Assembly (NCBI GenBank): GCA_902796465.1
Contig: CADBPK010000085.1
Span: 1 to 17,506, forward strand
Direction of reading: 5' to 3'
DNA: 17,506 nucleotides
Source of the DNA: an uncultured Erysipelotrichaceae bacterium
GTDB lineage: Bacteria > Bacillota_I > Bacilli_A > Erysipelotrichales > Erysipelotrichaceae
Under the pieces are notes generated by a model. It was not told the origin of the DNA and searched no databases. It saw nothing but the letters and a program-made list of their open reading frames with translations. Made by a program: the position numbers and the translations under genes. The first letter of the stretch is position 1. The number at the start of each line of letters is the position of its first letter. Of this stretch, positions 7,625-14,087 are shown one piece after another.

Positions 7625-9103
7625 ATGATACGCAGTGCAGGAATACTGATGCCGGTCAGTGCCCTCCCGTCTGAGTACGGGATCGGTACGCTCGGTGAAG
7701 AAGCAGAAAAATTTATCGACTTTCTGGCTGAAAGCGGCCAGACCTACTGGCAGATTCTGCCGACAGGGCCAACCGGGTTCGGAAATTCCCCGTACCAGTC
7801 TCTGTCATCATTTGCGGGAAGCCATTATCTGATAGATCTGAAAAAGCTGATCGATCAGGGTCTTCTGGAGAAAAAGGAAGCTGACGCGCCGGACTGGGGA
7901 AAAGATCCGGAAGAGATCGATTACGGCAAATTATACAATCACCGTCTGAAGGTTCTCCGCAAAGCGTGTGCGCGGCTTGCCCTGAAGCATCCGGATGATT
8001 ATCTGCGTTTCATCACAGAGGAAAAATCCTGGCTGTACGACTATGCCGTATTCATGGCAATCAAAGAAGAACAGAAAGGCGCTGCCTGGCATCAGTGGCC
8101 GGCGGAACTGCGCAATCACAAGTCGGAAGCTGTCCGTCAGGAAGCGGAAAGACTGAAGGATGAAGTTATCTTCTGGGAACGTGTGCAGTATCTGTTCTAT
8201 ACCCAGATGAAGGAAATCAAGGCATATGCGGAAAAGAAGGGTATCCAGATCATAGCGGACCTGCCTTTCTATGTCGCGGCAGACAGCATCGATGTCTGGA
8301 GTCATCCGGAACAGTTTGAACTGGACGGTGAATACAGAATGACATATTGCGCCGGCATGCCGGGCGGACAGAAATGGGGCAACCCTCTGTTCCGGTTTGA
8401 CCAGATGCGCAATGATAACTATTCATGGTGGATCGAACGCTGCATGCACCAGTTCCGGTTTGCGGATGTGCTGCGCATCGATCATTTCCGGGGTTTTGAA
8501 TCCTATTACGCTGTCGATATGCACAATGACGCACACAGTCACTGGCGCAAAGGGCCGGGACTGGACATCTTCCGCCGCCTGGAGGAAAAGGCAGGGAAAC
8601 GGCAGATGATCCTGGAAGATCTCGGTGAACTGACACCTGAATTCATAGCGATGGTAAAGGAATCCGGATATCCGGGAATGCGTATTCTGCAGTATGCATT
8701 TGATCCGAATGATCCGGGATCCGTATACATGCCGTTCCAGTATATCCGGAACTCTGTTGTCTATACCGGCACCCATGACAATGATACGCTGGCCGGCTGG
8801 ATCAGAGATCCGCAGAACAAAAAACGTATAGAACGGGCACGGGAATACCTCGGCGCAGGAAAGACCGGTGATATGCGTACAGCCCTGCTGAAATGTGCAT
8901 ACGCCTCCGTCAGCGATCTGGCCATCGTACAGATGCAGGATGTGCTGGGACTGGATTCCTCACACCGCACCAATGATCCGGCAGCGGATGGAAATCACTG
9001 GTCATTCCGCATCAAAAAGGGTTCATATGACAGAAAAACAGCGGAACAGCTGAAGGAATGGATGCTTCTGTACTGCCGGAATAACTGGAATGCAAAGGTC
9101 TGA
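7625..9103 (+). CDS. malQ: 4-alpha-glucanotransferase (amylomaltase, GH77)
   Basis: MalQ disproportionates maltodextrins by cutting an alpha-1,4 bond and moving the glucan to another acceptor, feeding phosphorylase with longer chains. The 492 residues begin MIRSAGILMPVSALPSEYGIG, typical of bacterial GH77. Catalytic residues by comparison with Thermus amylomaltase are nucleophile D286 (LRIDHFRG), acid/base E331 (EDLGELTPE) and D385 (TGTHDND). DLPFYVAADSIDVW (213-226) is also diagnostic. The frame stays open upstream to 7373, but that part lies in rlmH and is not family-like. AGAGGAAGAA at 7611-7620 precedes the ATG at 7625. No signal peptide is seen, so it is cytoplasmic. It lies 17 bases after rlmH with no terminator between, making it the last gene of the long operon. 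Only weak dyads follow it. Confidence 0.96.
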   Translation: MIRSAGILMPVSALPSEYGIGTLGEEAEKFIDFLAESGQTYWQILPTGPTGFGNSPYQSLSSFAGSHYLIDLKKLIDQGLLEKKEADAPDWGKDPEEIDYGKLYNHRLKVLRKACARLALKHPDDYLRFITEEKSWLYDYAVFMAIKEEQKGAAWHQWPAELRNHKSEAVRQEAERLKDEVIFWERVQYLFYTQMKEIKAYAEKKGIQIIADLPFYVAADSIDVWSHPEQFELDGEYRMTYCAGMPGGQKWGNPLFRFDQMRNDNYSWWIERCMHQFRFADVLRIDHFRGFESYYAVDMHNDAHSHWRKGPGLDIFRRLEEKAGKRQMILEDLGELTPEFIAMVKESGYPGMRILQYAFDPNDPGSVYMPFQYIRNSVVYTGTHDNDTLAGWIRDPQNKKRIERAREYLGAGKTGDMRTALLKCAYASVSDLAIVQMQDVLGLDSSHRTNDPAADGNHWSFRIKKGSYDRKTAEQLKEWMLLYCRNNWNAKV

Positions 9104-9134
9104 CACCCTTGTATTCATGACAAGAATTTCACAA

Positions 9135-9148
9135 TGAAAGCGCTTGCG
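9135..9148 (+). promoter_or_regulatory. cre-like site (CcpA operator candidate) at the ptsH promoter
   Basis: TGAAAGCGCTTGCG matches the catabolite-responsive element form TGWAANCGNTNWCA except at positions 12 and 14. It overlaps the proposed -35 hexamer of ptsH by five bases, a position that would allow repression. The nested partial palindrome AGCGC-TT-GCGCT strengthens the impression of an operator. CcpA binding is inferred; no ccpA gene is in the window. Confidence 0.5.
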
Positions 9149-9172
9149 CTCATGCCTGCTATAGAGTAAAAT
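9144..9172 (+). promoter_or_regulatory. Candidate sigma-A promoter of ptsH
   Basis: TTGCGC (9144-9149) and TAAAAT (9167-9172) are separated by exactly 17 bases, giving a predicted start near 9179 and a leader of roughly 28 bases before ATG. It is the only well-spaced pair seen in the 103-base gap between malQ and ptsH. The rest of that gap is weak dyad sequence just after malQ, with nothing else recognised. Confidence 0.55.
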
Positions 9173-9206
9173 GAGTTCAGAAATAATATGGGAGGTAAAA
9201 AATCTA

Positions 9207-9473
9207 ATGAAAGAAATTTCTGTAACAGTTATTGATCCTGTTGGATTACACGCACGTCCGGCTACTGTTGCTGTCAACGCAGCCAGCAAATTCAAGAGTG
9301 AAGTAAAAGTTGCTTATAAGGGCCGCACAGTTAACATGAAGTCAATTATGGGCGTTATGTCCTTAGGTATTCCGACACAGTCTGAAATCACTGTATCCTG
9401 CGAAGGCGAAGATGAGGATGAAGCTATTCAGACAATTGAAGAAGTATTACGCGCTCAGAAGGTAATTGCTTAA
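9207..9473 (+). CDS. ptsH: Phosphocarrier protein HPr
   Basis: HPr passes phosphate from enzyme I to the EIIA domains of sugar PTS transporters. In Bacillota, its Ser46-phosphorylated form is the co-repressor of CcpA. The 88 residues are exactly family length. His15 lies in GLHARPA, the EI/EIIA phosphorylation site, and Ser46 in KSIMGVMSLG, the HPr kinase site. The start is ATG 9207, after GGGAGGT at 9190-9196. An upstream in-frame ATG at 9171 falls inside the -10 element and is rejected. The gene appears monocistronic, with its own promoter and a terminator directly after, and no ptsI (enzyme I) beside it. All three leucine codons are TTA, whereas neighbouring genes mostly use CTG, CTC or CTT, perhaps a sign of different codon selection. 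Confidence 0.98.
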   Translation: MKEISVTVIDPVGLHARPATVAVNAASKFKSEVKVAYKGRTVNMKSIMGVMSLGIPTQSEITVSCEGEDEDEAIQTIEEVLRAQKVIA

Positions 9474-9495
9474 TCACAAAAGGATAATAATCAAT

Positions 9496-9527
9496 GGGAG
9501 TGGGCTTTTGCTCTGCTCCCTTTTTTT
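9496..9527 (+). terminator. Intrinsic terminator after ptsH
   Basis: A stem GGGAGTGGG / CTCTGCTCCC (nine pairs including G-U), with a short loop around TTTT, is followed by seven T residues at 9521-9527. It lies 22 bases after the ptsH stop and only 19 bases before the pgcA start, so it also sits in the pgcA leader. Confidence 0.8.
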
Positions 9528-9546
9528 AAAGAAAGGATAATTTTGT

Positions 9547-11232
9547 ATGACTTATTTGGATGAATACAAGCGTTGGCTTGAAGCGGATCTGCTTGACTGT
9601 GATCTGGGTCCTGAACTTCTGGGCATCAAAGATGATGACGATGCCATCAAAGAGCGCTTTGCAGTAGCCCTGCAGTTCGGTACAGCCGGCCTGAGAGGAA
9701 CGCTCGGCGCAGGTACAAACCGGATGAATATCTGGGTAGTACGCCAGGCAACACAGGGTGTCGCGGAATGGGTTAAAACACAGGGCGGCAGCCAGACAGT
9801 GGCCATCAGCTATGACAGCCGTCTCAAAGGCTGGAATTTTGCCAGAGACGCAGCAGGTGTTCTTGCGGCAAACGGAATCAATGTACGTATCTATGATGAA
9901 CTGATGCCTGTACCGGCACTGAGCTTTGCGACAAGGTACTATAAGTGCAACGCCGGAATCATGATTACTGCTTCCCACAACCCGGCAAAATATAATGGTT
10001 TCAAAGCTTACGGACCGGATGGCTGCCAGATGACTGATGACGCTGCGGCTGTCGTTTATGATGCGATCCAGAAGACAGATGTCCTCACAGGTGCAAAATA
10101 CATGTCATTTGCGGAAGGCGTTGAAAAAGGCCTGATCAAATTTGTAGGCGATGACTGCAAGGACGCTTTATACGAAGCGATCGAAGCACGCCAGGTACGT
10201 CCGGGATTATGCAAGACAGCCGGACTGAAGCTCGTTTATTCACCGCTGAACGGAACAGGTCTCGTTCCGGTTACACGCGTACTGAAAGACATGGGCATCA
10301 CAGATATCACGATCGTACCGGAACAGGAATACCCGAATGGCTATTTCACAACATGTCCGTATCCGAACCCGGAGATCTTCGAAGCACTGCGCAAAGGTCT
10401 TGAACTGGCTAAGGAAGTCGGCGCTGACCTCATGCTCGCAACAGATCCTGACGCAGACCGTGTAGGTATTGCCATGAAGTGTCCGGACGGATCATATGAA
10501 CTCGTCTCCGGTAATGAAATGGGTGTACTCCTGCTCGACTACATCGCTGCCGGAAGAATCGAAAAGGGCACGATGCCGGAAAGACCGGTTGCTGTCAAGT
10601 CCATCGTTTCCACACCGCTCGCTGACAAAGTTGCGGAACATTACGGTGTTGAACTGCGTCATACACTGACAGGCTTCAAGTGGATCGGCGACCAGATCGC
10701 ACGTCTTGAAGCTGACGGTGAAGTTGACCGCTTCATCTTCGGTTTCGAAGAGAGCTACGGTTATCTCGCAGGACCGTATGTCAGAGATAAGGATGCCATC
10801 ATCGGATCCATGCTGATCTGCGAAATGGCTGCTTACTACCGTTCCATCGGCTCCTCCATCAAACAGCGTCTGGAAGAGATCTATGCAGAATACGGCCGTT
10901 ACCTGAATGAAGTTGACAGCTTCGAATTCCCGGGCCTCTCCGGCATGGATAAGATGAAGGGCATCATGGATGGCCTCAGATCCGAACCGCCGAAAGACAT
11001 CGCAGGTATCCCGGTTGTCAAGGCTACAGACTACCTGAAGCCGGAAGAGACCGGACTGCCGAAGGCTAATGTTCTGATCTATGATCTGGAAGACGGCTCC
11101 ACAGCTATCGTAAGACCTTCCGGAACAGAACCGAAGATCAAGACATATTTCACAACATCCGGCAAGGATCTCGCTGAAGCAAAGGCAAAGAAAAATGCAC
11201 TTGCTGAAGCGCTGAAACCTATTCTCTCCTGA
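9547..11232 (+). CDS. pgcA: Phospho-sugar mutase (alpha-phosphoglucomutase / phosphomannomutase family)
   Basis: This enzyme interconverts glucose-1-phosphate and glucose-6-phosphate through a phosphoserine relay, linking phosphorylase product to glycolysis and to UDP-glucose synthesis. Its 561 residues match the B. subtilis PgcA type. All four alpha-D-phosphohexomutase domains are visible. Active-site S143 lies in TASHNP (141-146), the Mg loop is DPDADR (300-305), the sugar-recognition loop is GFEESYGY (399-406) and the phosphate-binding loop is RPSGTEPK (523-530). GAAAGGAT at 9531-9538 precedes the ATG. No promoter was seen between the ptsH terminator and this gene, so expression may rely on read-through. 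Whether mannose-phosphate is also used cannot be told from sequence; glucose is favoured by the glgP/glgB/malQ neighbourhood. Confidence 0.94.
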   Translation: MTYLDEYKRWLEADLLDCDLGPELLGIKDDDDAIKERFAVALQFGTAGLRGTLGAGTNRMNIWVVRQATQGVAEWVKTQGGSQTVAISYDSRLKGWNFARDAAGVLAANGINVRIYDELMPVPALSFATRYYKCNAGIMITASHNPAKYNGFKAYGPDGCQMTDDAAAVVYDAIQKTDVLTGAKYMSFAEGVEKGLIKFVGDDCKDALYEAIEARQVRPGLCKTAGLKLVYSPLNGTGLVPVTRVLKDMGITDITIVPEQEYPNGYFTTCPYPNPEIFEALRKGLELAKEVGADLMLATDPDADRVGIAMKCPDGSYELVSGNEMGVLLLDYIAAGRIEKGTMPERPVAVKSIVSTPLADKVAEHYGVELRHTLTGFKWIGDQIARLEADGEVDRFIFGFEESYGYLAGPYVRDKDAIIGSMLICEMAAYYRSIGSSIKQRLEEIYAEYGRYLNEVDSFEFPGLSGMDKMKGIMDGLRSEPPKDIAGIPVVKATDYLKPEETGLPKANVLIYDLEDGSTAIVRPSGTEPKIKTYFTTSGKDLAEAKAKKNALAEALKPILS

Positions 11233-11264
11233 TAACAGCAATTTTTGATTCACAAATAATACAG

Positions 11265-11290
11265 AACCGGCTCTGAAATGAGCCGGTTTT
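11265..11290 (+). terminator. Intrinsic terminator after pgcA
   Basis: A perfect nine-base stem AACCGGCTC / GAGCCGGTT encloses the six-base loop TGAAAT and runs into TTTT at 11287-11290. It is 32 bases past the pgcA stop. The T tract is short, so some read-through into the opposing hairpin is possible. Confidence 0.78.
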
Positions 11291-11331
11291 AATGTTTCGT
11301 GAGTTTTTTACGGCAGCAATTATGATCCAAT

Positions 11332-11376
11332 GAAAAAAAGTATGACTTCTGATGTGATCAGATTGTCATACTTTTT
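11332..11376 (-). terminator. Strong terminator for the minus-strand nucleosidase gene
   Basis: The arms AAAAAGTATGAC (11335-11346) and GTCATACTTTTT (11365-11376) are perfectly complementary. Inside them TCTGAT-GTG-ATCAGA forms a second perfect stem, giving one long hairpin. Read on the minus strand it ends in seven T residues and starts four bases past the stop of the nucleosidase gene. It may also back up the pgcA terminator on the plus strand, where CTTTTTC follows. It completes the 148-base convergent gap, which holds nothing else recognised. Confidence 0.85.
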
Positions 11377-11380
11377 CTGT

Positions 11381-12055
11381 TCAGAAAGATGCGAGCAGTG
11401 TATCCAGGGCATCCATGCAGCGGGCAGAAGTATTTGCCACTTCTTTTCCGAATTCCTCCGCGCCGCCTTCCACACTGTCAGATACCATTTTCAGCATCAG
11501 ACAGGGGATCCCGGAAAGGGAACATGTCATCAGGATGCCTGCGGATTCCATTTCGCAGATATCCGCGTTGAACTTATCATGCAGTTCTGCTTTTTTTGCG
11601 GGATCGGCGATGAATTTTTCGCCGGAAGCGCAGATGACCGGCTTCGCATCCGGAAGGATCTGCGTTGCCTTTTCCAGCAGATTCCTGTCTGCAGGGATAT
11701 ATCCGGAAGGAAATTCCGGATAACTGCCGATCGGAGTATGATCGATCGGTGAAGTGTCATATTCGTAATGGATGACCTGGTCCACGATACATAATCTCTG
11801 TACCGCCATATCCCCGGTCAGTCCGCCGACTACACCGAAGTTGAAGATAACATCCACATCAAATTCGCTGATCAGAAGCTGGGTGTTGGCGGCTGCTTTT
11901 AATTCTCCGGCGCCGCTGTCAATTACAAACAGTTCATGGTCACCGGTTTTGTATTCCATGATTTCTCTGCCGTGTCTGTGGTGGATCTGTACAGGTTCAC
12001 CGTATTTTGTTTTCAGGGCATCGATCTCGACTGCCACAATCAAGCCTGCTTTCAT
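11381..12055 (-). CDS. mtnN: 5'-methylthioadenosine/S-adenosylhomocysteine nucleosidase-family protein
   Basis: This 224-residue protein belongs to the PNP/UDP phosphorylase superfamily and resembles MTA/SAH nucleosidase along its length. Such enzymes cleave adenine from 5'-methylthioadenosine and S-adenosylhomocysteine. Family landmarks are GAGELKAAANTQLL then FNFGVVGGL (71-79, for NTGSAGGL), SGEKFI (144-149, for SGDAFI), CEMESAG (E168 and E170 for the ribose-contacting glutamates) and VSDS with D193 for the catalytic aspartate. By ungapped alignment the E. coli catalytic Glu12 is Asp12 here, so substrate and activity are less certain and a related nucleosidase is possible. The start is ATG 12055: GGAG lies seven bases ahead of it, but only one base from the alternative ATG at 12061. 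It is convergent with pgcA and divergent from glgB. Confidence 0.78.
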   Translation of the reverse strand: MKAGLIVAVEIDALKTKYGEPVQIHHRHGREIMEYKTGDHELFVIDSGAGELKAAANTQLLISEFDVDVIFNFGVVGGLTGDMAVQRLCIVDQVIHYEYDTSPIDHTPIGSYPEFPSGYIPADRNLLEKATQILPDAKPVICASGEKFIADPAKKAELHDKFNADICEMESAGILMTCSLSGIPCLMLKMVSDSVEGGAEEFGKEVANTSARCMDALDTLLASF

Positions 12056-12088
12056 AATCATTCTCCGTTCTGCTAAGTTATTTAACAT

Positions 12089-12094
12089 ATTATA
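12089..12094 (-). promoter_or_regulatory. Candidate -10 element of the nucleosidase gene
   Basis: The minus strand reads a perfect TATAAT here, giving a predicted start near 12082, about 27 bases ahead of the ATG. No good -35 is found 16-18 bases upstream (ATCAGT at best). That is the pattern expected of a promoter needing an activator, and the palindrome at 12127-12146 is suitably upstream. This is inference from motifs. Confidence 0.45.
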
Positions 12095-12126
12095 CGAAAT
12101 TTTACAACCTGACTGATTTGTCATGA

Positions 12127-12146
12127 TTTGTGAGTTTAATCACAAA
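12127..12146. promoter_or_regulatory. CRP/FNR-family operator-like palindrome TGTGA-N6-TCACA
   Basis: TTTGTGA and TCACAAA form perfect seven-base arms around GTTTAA. The core TGTGA-N6-TCACA is the exact consensus bound by E. coli CRP and, among Bacillota, by B. subtilis Fnr and ArcR-type regulators. It sits near the middle of the 164-base divergent gap between the nucleosidase gene and glgB. Its centre is roughly 50-55 bases upstream of both predicted transcription starts, so one dimer could act on both genes. The regulator is not in the window. Confidence 0.6.
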
Positions 12147-12152
12147 AGTGAA

Positions 12153-12181
12153 TTTTCATCTTACTGTAAAAATGCTAAAAT
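12153..12181 (+). promoter_or_regulatory. Candidate promoter of glgB-glgP
   Basis: TTTTCA (12153-12158) and TAAAAT (12176-12181) are 17 bases apart, with a predicted start near 12188. A second possible -10, TATAAC at 12191-12196, lacks a matching -35. The -35 lies seven bases downstream of the CRP/FNR-like palindrome. Confidence 0.45.
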
Positions 12182-12219
12182 GAGTAAAACTATAACATTT
12201 CAGACATTCGGGAGGCTGT

Positions 12220-14073
12220 ATGGATGAAGGTAAGATCATAAAAACCTTTCATGAAGGTCATTGCATCAATGCTTACCGGGTATTCGGTGCACATTTTGCA
12301 TTTGAGGGCAGTGAAGGCGTCCGCTTTACGGTGTATGCCCCGCACGCGAGAAATGTATGGGTAATCGGCAGTTTCACGAACTGGGAAGCAAATCCGATTC
12401 CCATGGAAAGGACCGGTTTTACCGGTATCTGGCGTGTCTTTGTCCCGCATGTAAAAGAGTGGGAAGGATACAAATACCGCATCGAAGACAGAAGAGGAAA
12501 TATATTCAACAAAGCTGATCCGTATGCGTTCTACAGTGAAACGCGTCCGGAGACTGCATCTAAAGTGTATGATCTCAATGATATCAAATGGTCAGACAAG
12601 ACATGGATGAACAAGCGTTCCAAGAACTTTGACAGTCCAGTATCAATCTATGAAGTTTTCGCCGGCGGATGGCGCAGGAACGGGGAATTCCCGTATACCT
12701 ATAAAATGCTGGAAGAGAACCTGATTCCCTATGTAAAGGAACATGGATTCACCCACATTGAAGTCATGCCGCTGAATGAATATCCTTTTGACGGTTCATG
12801 GGGATATCAGGCGAGTGGTTATTACTCACTTACTTCCCGTTATGGGAATCCGACAGAATTTGCGTCTTTTGTGAATGCATGCCACAAAGCAGGCATCGGC
12901 GTGATCATCGATATGGTTCCGGTCCACTTCGTAAAGGATTCTTTTGGCCTGCGTTATTTTGACGGGGAACCTCTGTATGAATACAGGAAGCCGGAAGATG
13001 CGGAGAGCCAGTGGGGAACAATGAATTTTGACCTCTGGAATGAAGAAGTACGGTCCTTCCTCATGAGCGCAGCTGCATTCTGGTGCGATATTTATCATAT
13101 TGACGGTATCCGTATTGATGCGGTGTCCAATCTGATTTACTGGGGCGGAAACCGTGACCGCGGCACCAATGAAGGTTCACTTGCATTTGTGCGCAGGATG
13201 AACTATTACATCTCCAGGGAATTTCCGTCTGTCATGATCATAGCGGAAGACAGCAGCGACTATCCGAAAGTAACTGCGTCTACGCTGGACAACGGTCTTG
13301 GATTCGACTACAAATGGGACCTCGGGTGGATGAATGACACGCTGAAGTATTATGAGACCGATCCGATCTACCGGAAATGGGATCATCACAGACTGACTTT
13401 TTCCATGGCATATTTTTACAGCGAAAAGTTCCTGCTTCCATTCAGTCATGATGAAAATGTCCACGGCAAAAAGACGATCATCGACAGGATGTGGGGCTCA
13501 TATGAACAGAAATTTGCACAAGTAAGGAATCTTTATGCTTACATGTTTTCGCATCCGGGAAAGAAACTGAATTTCATGGGCAATGAAATTGCTTCATTCC
13601 GGGAATTTGACGAGGCAAAGGAACTGGACTGGTTCCTCCTCGAGTACCCGGTTCATGATGCTTTCCTGCGGTATTTTACTGATTTGAATAAGATTTACAC
13701 ATCACATCCATGCATGTATGAAAACGATTATGATTATGCCGGCTTCAAATGGATCGATGCGGATAACGATGTACAAAGCATTTATACATATTACCGGGAA
13801 AGTGAAAAAGAAGTGATCGTATGTCTGTTCAACATGACCCCGGTAAGTTATGAAGATTATGATATCGGCGTTCCGTACAGCGGGACATATACCGAGATCC
13901 TCAACTCGGAGAAAGATATCTATAACGGATGCAATATGTGTAATTTCGAACCGGTGAAAGCAGTGAAAGATCCGCGGCCTGAGACGAGATTCGATTATAA
14001 GATCAAACTCAGGATCGCACCGTTCGGTGCTGTCTGGATGCGCTGTCCCAAACGAAAAAAACAAAAAAATTAG
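12220..14073 (+). CDS. glgB: 1,4-alpha-glucan branching enzyme (GH13_9, CBM48)
   Basis: GlgB creates alpha-1,6 branches by moving oligoglucan segments within glycogen. The 617 residues carry a CBM48-type beta domain (about 30-110, with GVRFTVYAPHARNVWVIGSF and FTNWEA), then the GH13 barrel. Region I is DMVPVHF at 231-237, the nucleophile is D300 in DGIRIDAVSN, the acid/base is E343 in IAEDSS, and the transition-state aspartate is D411 in SHDENVHGKK, where the family more often reads HDEVVHGK. The barrel is followed by a C-terminal beta domain and a basic tail, KRKKQKN. The start at 12220 uses GGGAGG at 12210-12215, a rather short four-base spacing; the ATG at 12224 is out of frame. No signal peptide is seen. 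It is followed 14 bases later by glgP, and both probably share the promoter in the divergent spacer. Confidence 0.95.
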   Translation: MDEGKIIKTFHEGHCINAYRVFGAHFAFEGSEGVRFTVYAPHARNVWVIGSFTNWEANPIPMERTGFTGIWRVFVPHVKEWEGYKYRIEDRRGNIFNKADPYAFYSETRPETASKVYDLNDIKWSDKTWMNKRSKNFDSPVSIYEVFAGGWRRNGEFPYTYKMLEENLIPYVKEHGFTHIEVMPLNEYPFDGSWGYQASGYYSLTSRYGNPTEFASFVNACHKAGIGVIIDMVPVHFVKDSFGLRYFDGEPLYEYRKPEDAESQWGTMNFDLWNEEVRSFLMSAAAFWCDIYHIDGIRIDAVSNLIYWGGNRDRGTNEGSLAFVRRMNYYISREFPSVMIIAEDSSDYPKVTASTLDNGLGFDYKWDLGWMNDTLKYYETDPIYRKWDHHRLTFSMAYFYSEKFLLPFSHDENVHGKKTIIDRMWGSYEQKFAQVRNLYAYMFSHPGKKLNFMGNEIASFREFDEAKELDWFLLEYPVHDAFLRYFTDLNKIYTSHPCMYENDYDYAGFKWIDADNDVQSIYTYYRESEKEVIVCLFNMTPVSYEDYDIGVPYSGTYTEILNSEKDIYNGCNMCNFEPVKAVKDPRPETRFDYKIKLRIAPFGAVWMRCPKRKKQKN

Positions 14074-14087
14074 AAACGGAGAGATAC

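Noticed and set aside
9107..9125. Weak dyad CTTGT-N7-ACAAG after malQ as a terminator
   Set aside because: Only five base pairs and no T tract; not enough to call, so the malQ operon end remains undefined.
9171..9206. Upstream ATG giving HPr a 12-residue extension
   Set aside because: It lies in the proposed -10 element, lacks a ribosome binding site, and the 88-residue form from 9207 is exactly family length.
12056..12124. 23-residue N-terminal extension of the nucleosidase
   Set aside because: It covers the -10 element and ribosome binding site; the family start MKAGLIVAVE at 12055 is clear.
12056..12219. Riboswitch or small RNA in the divergent spacer
   Set aside because: No multi-stem architecture was seen; the only clear dyad is the short TGTGA-N6-TCACA operator-like palindrome.
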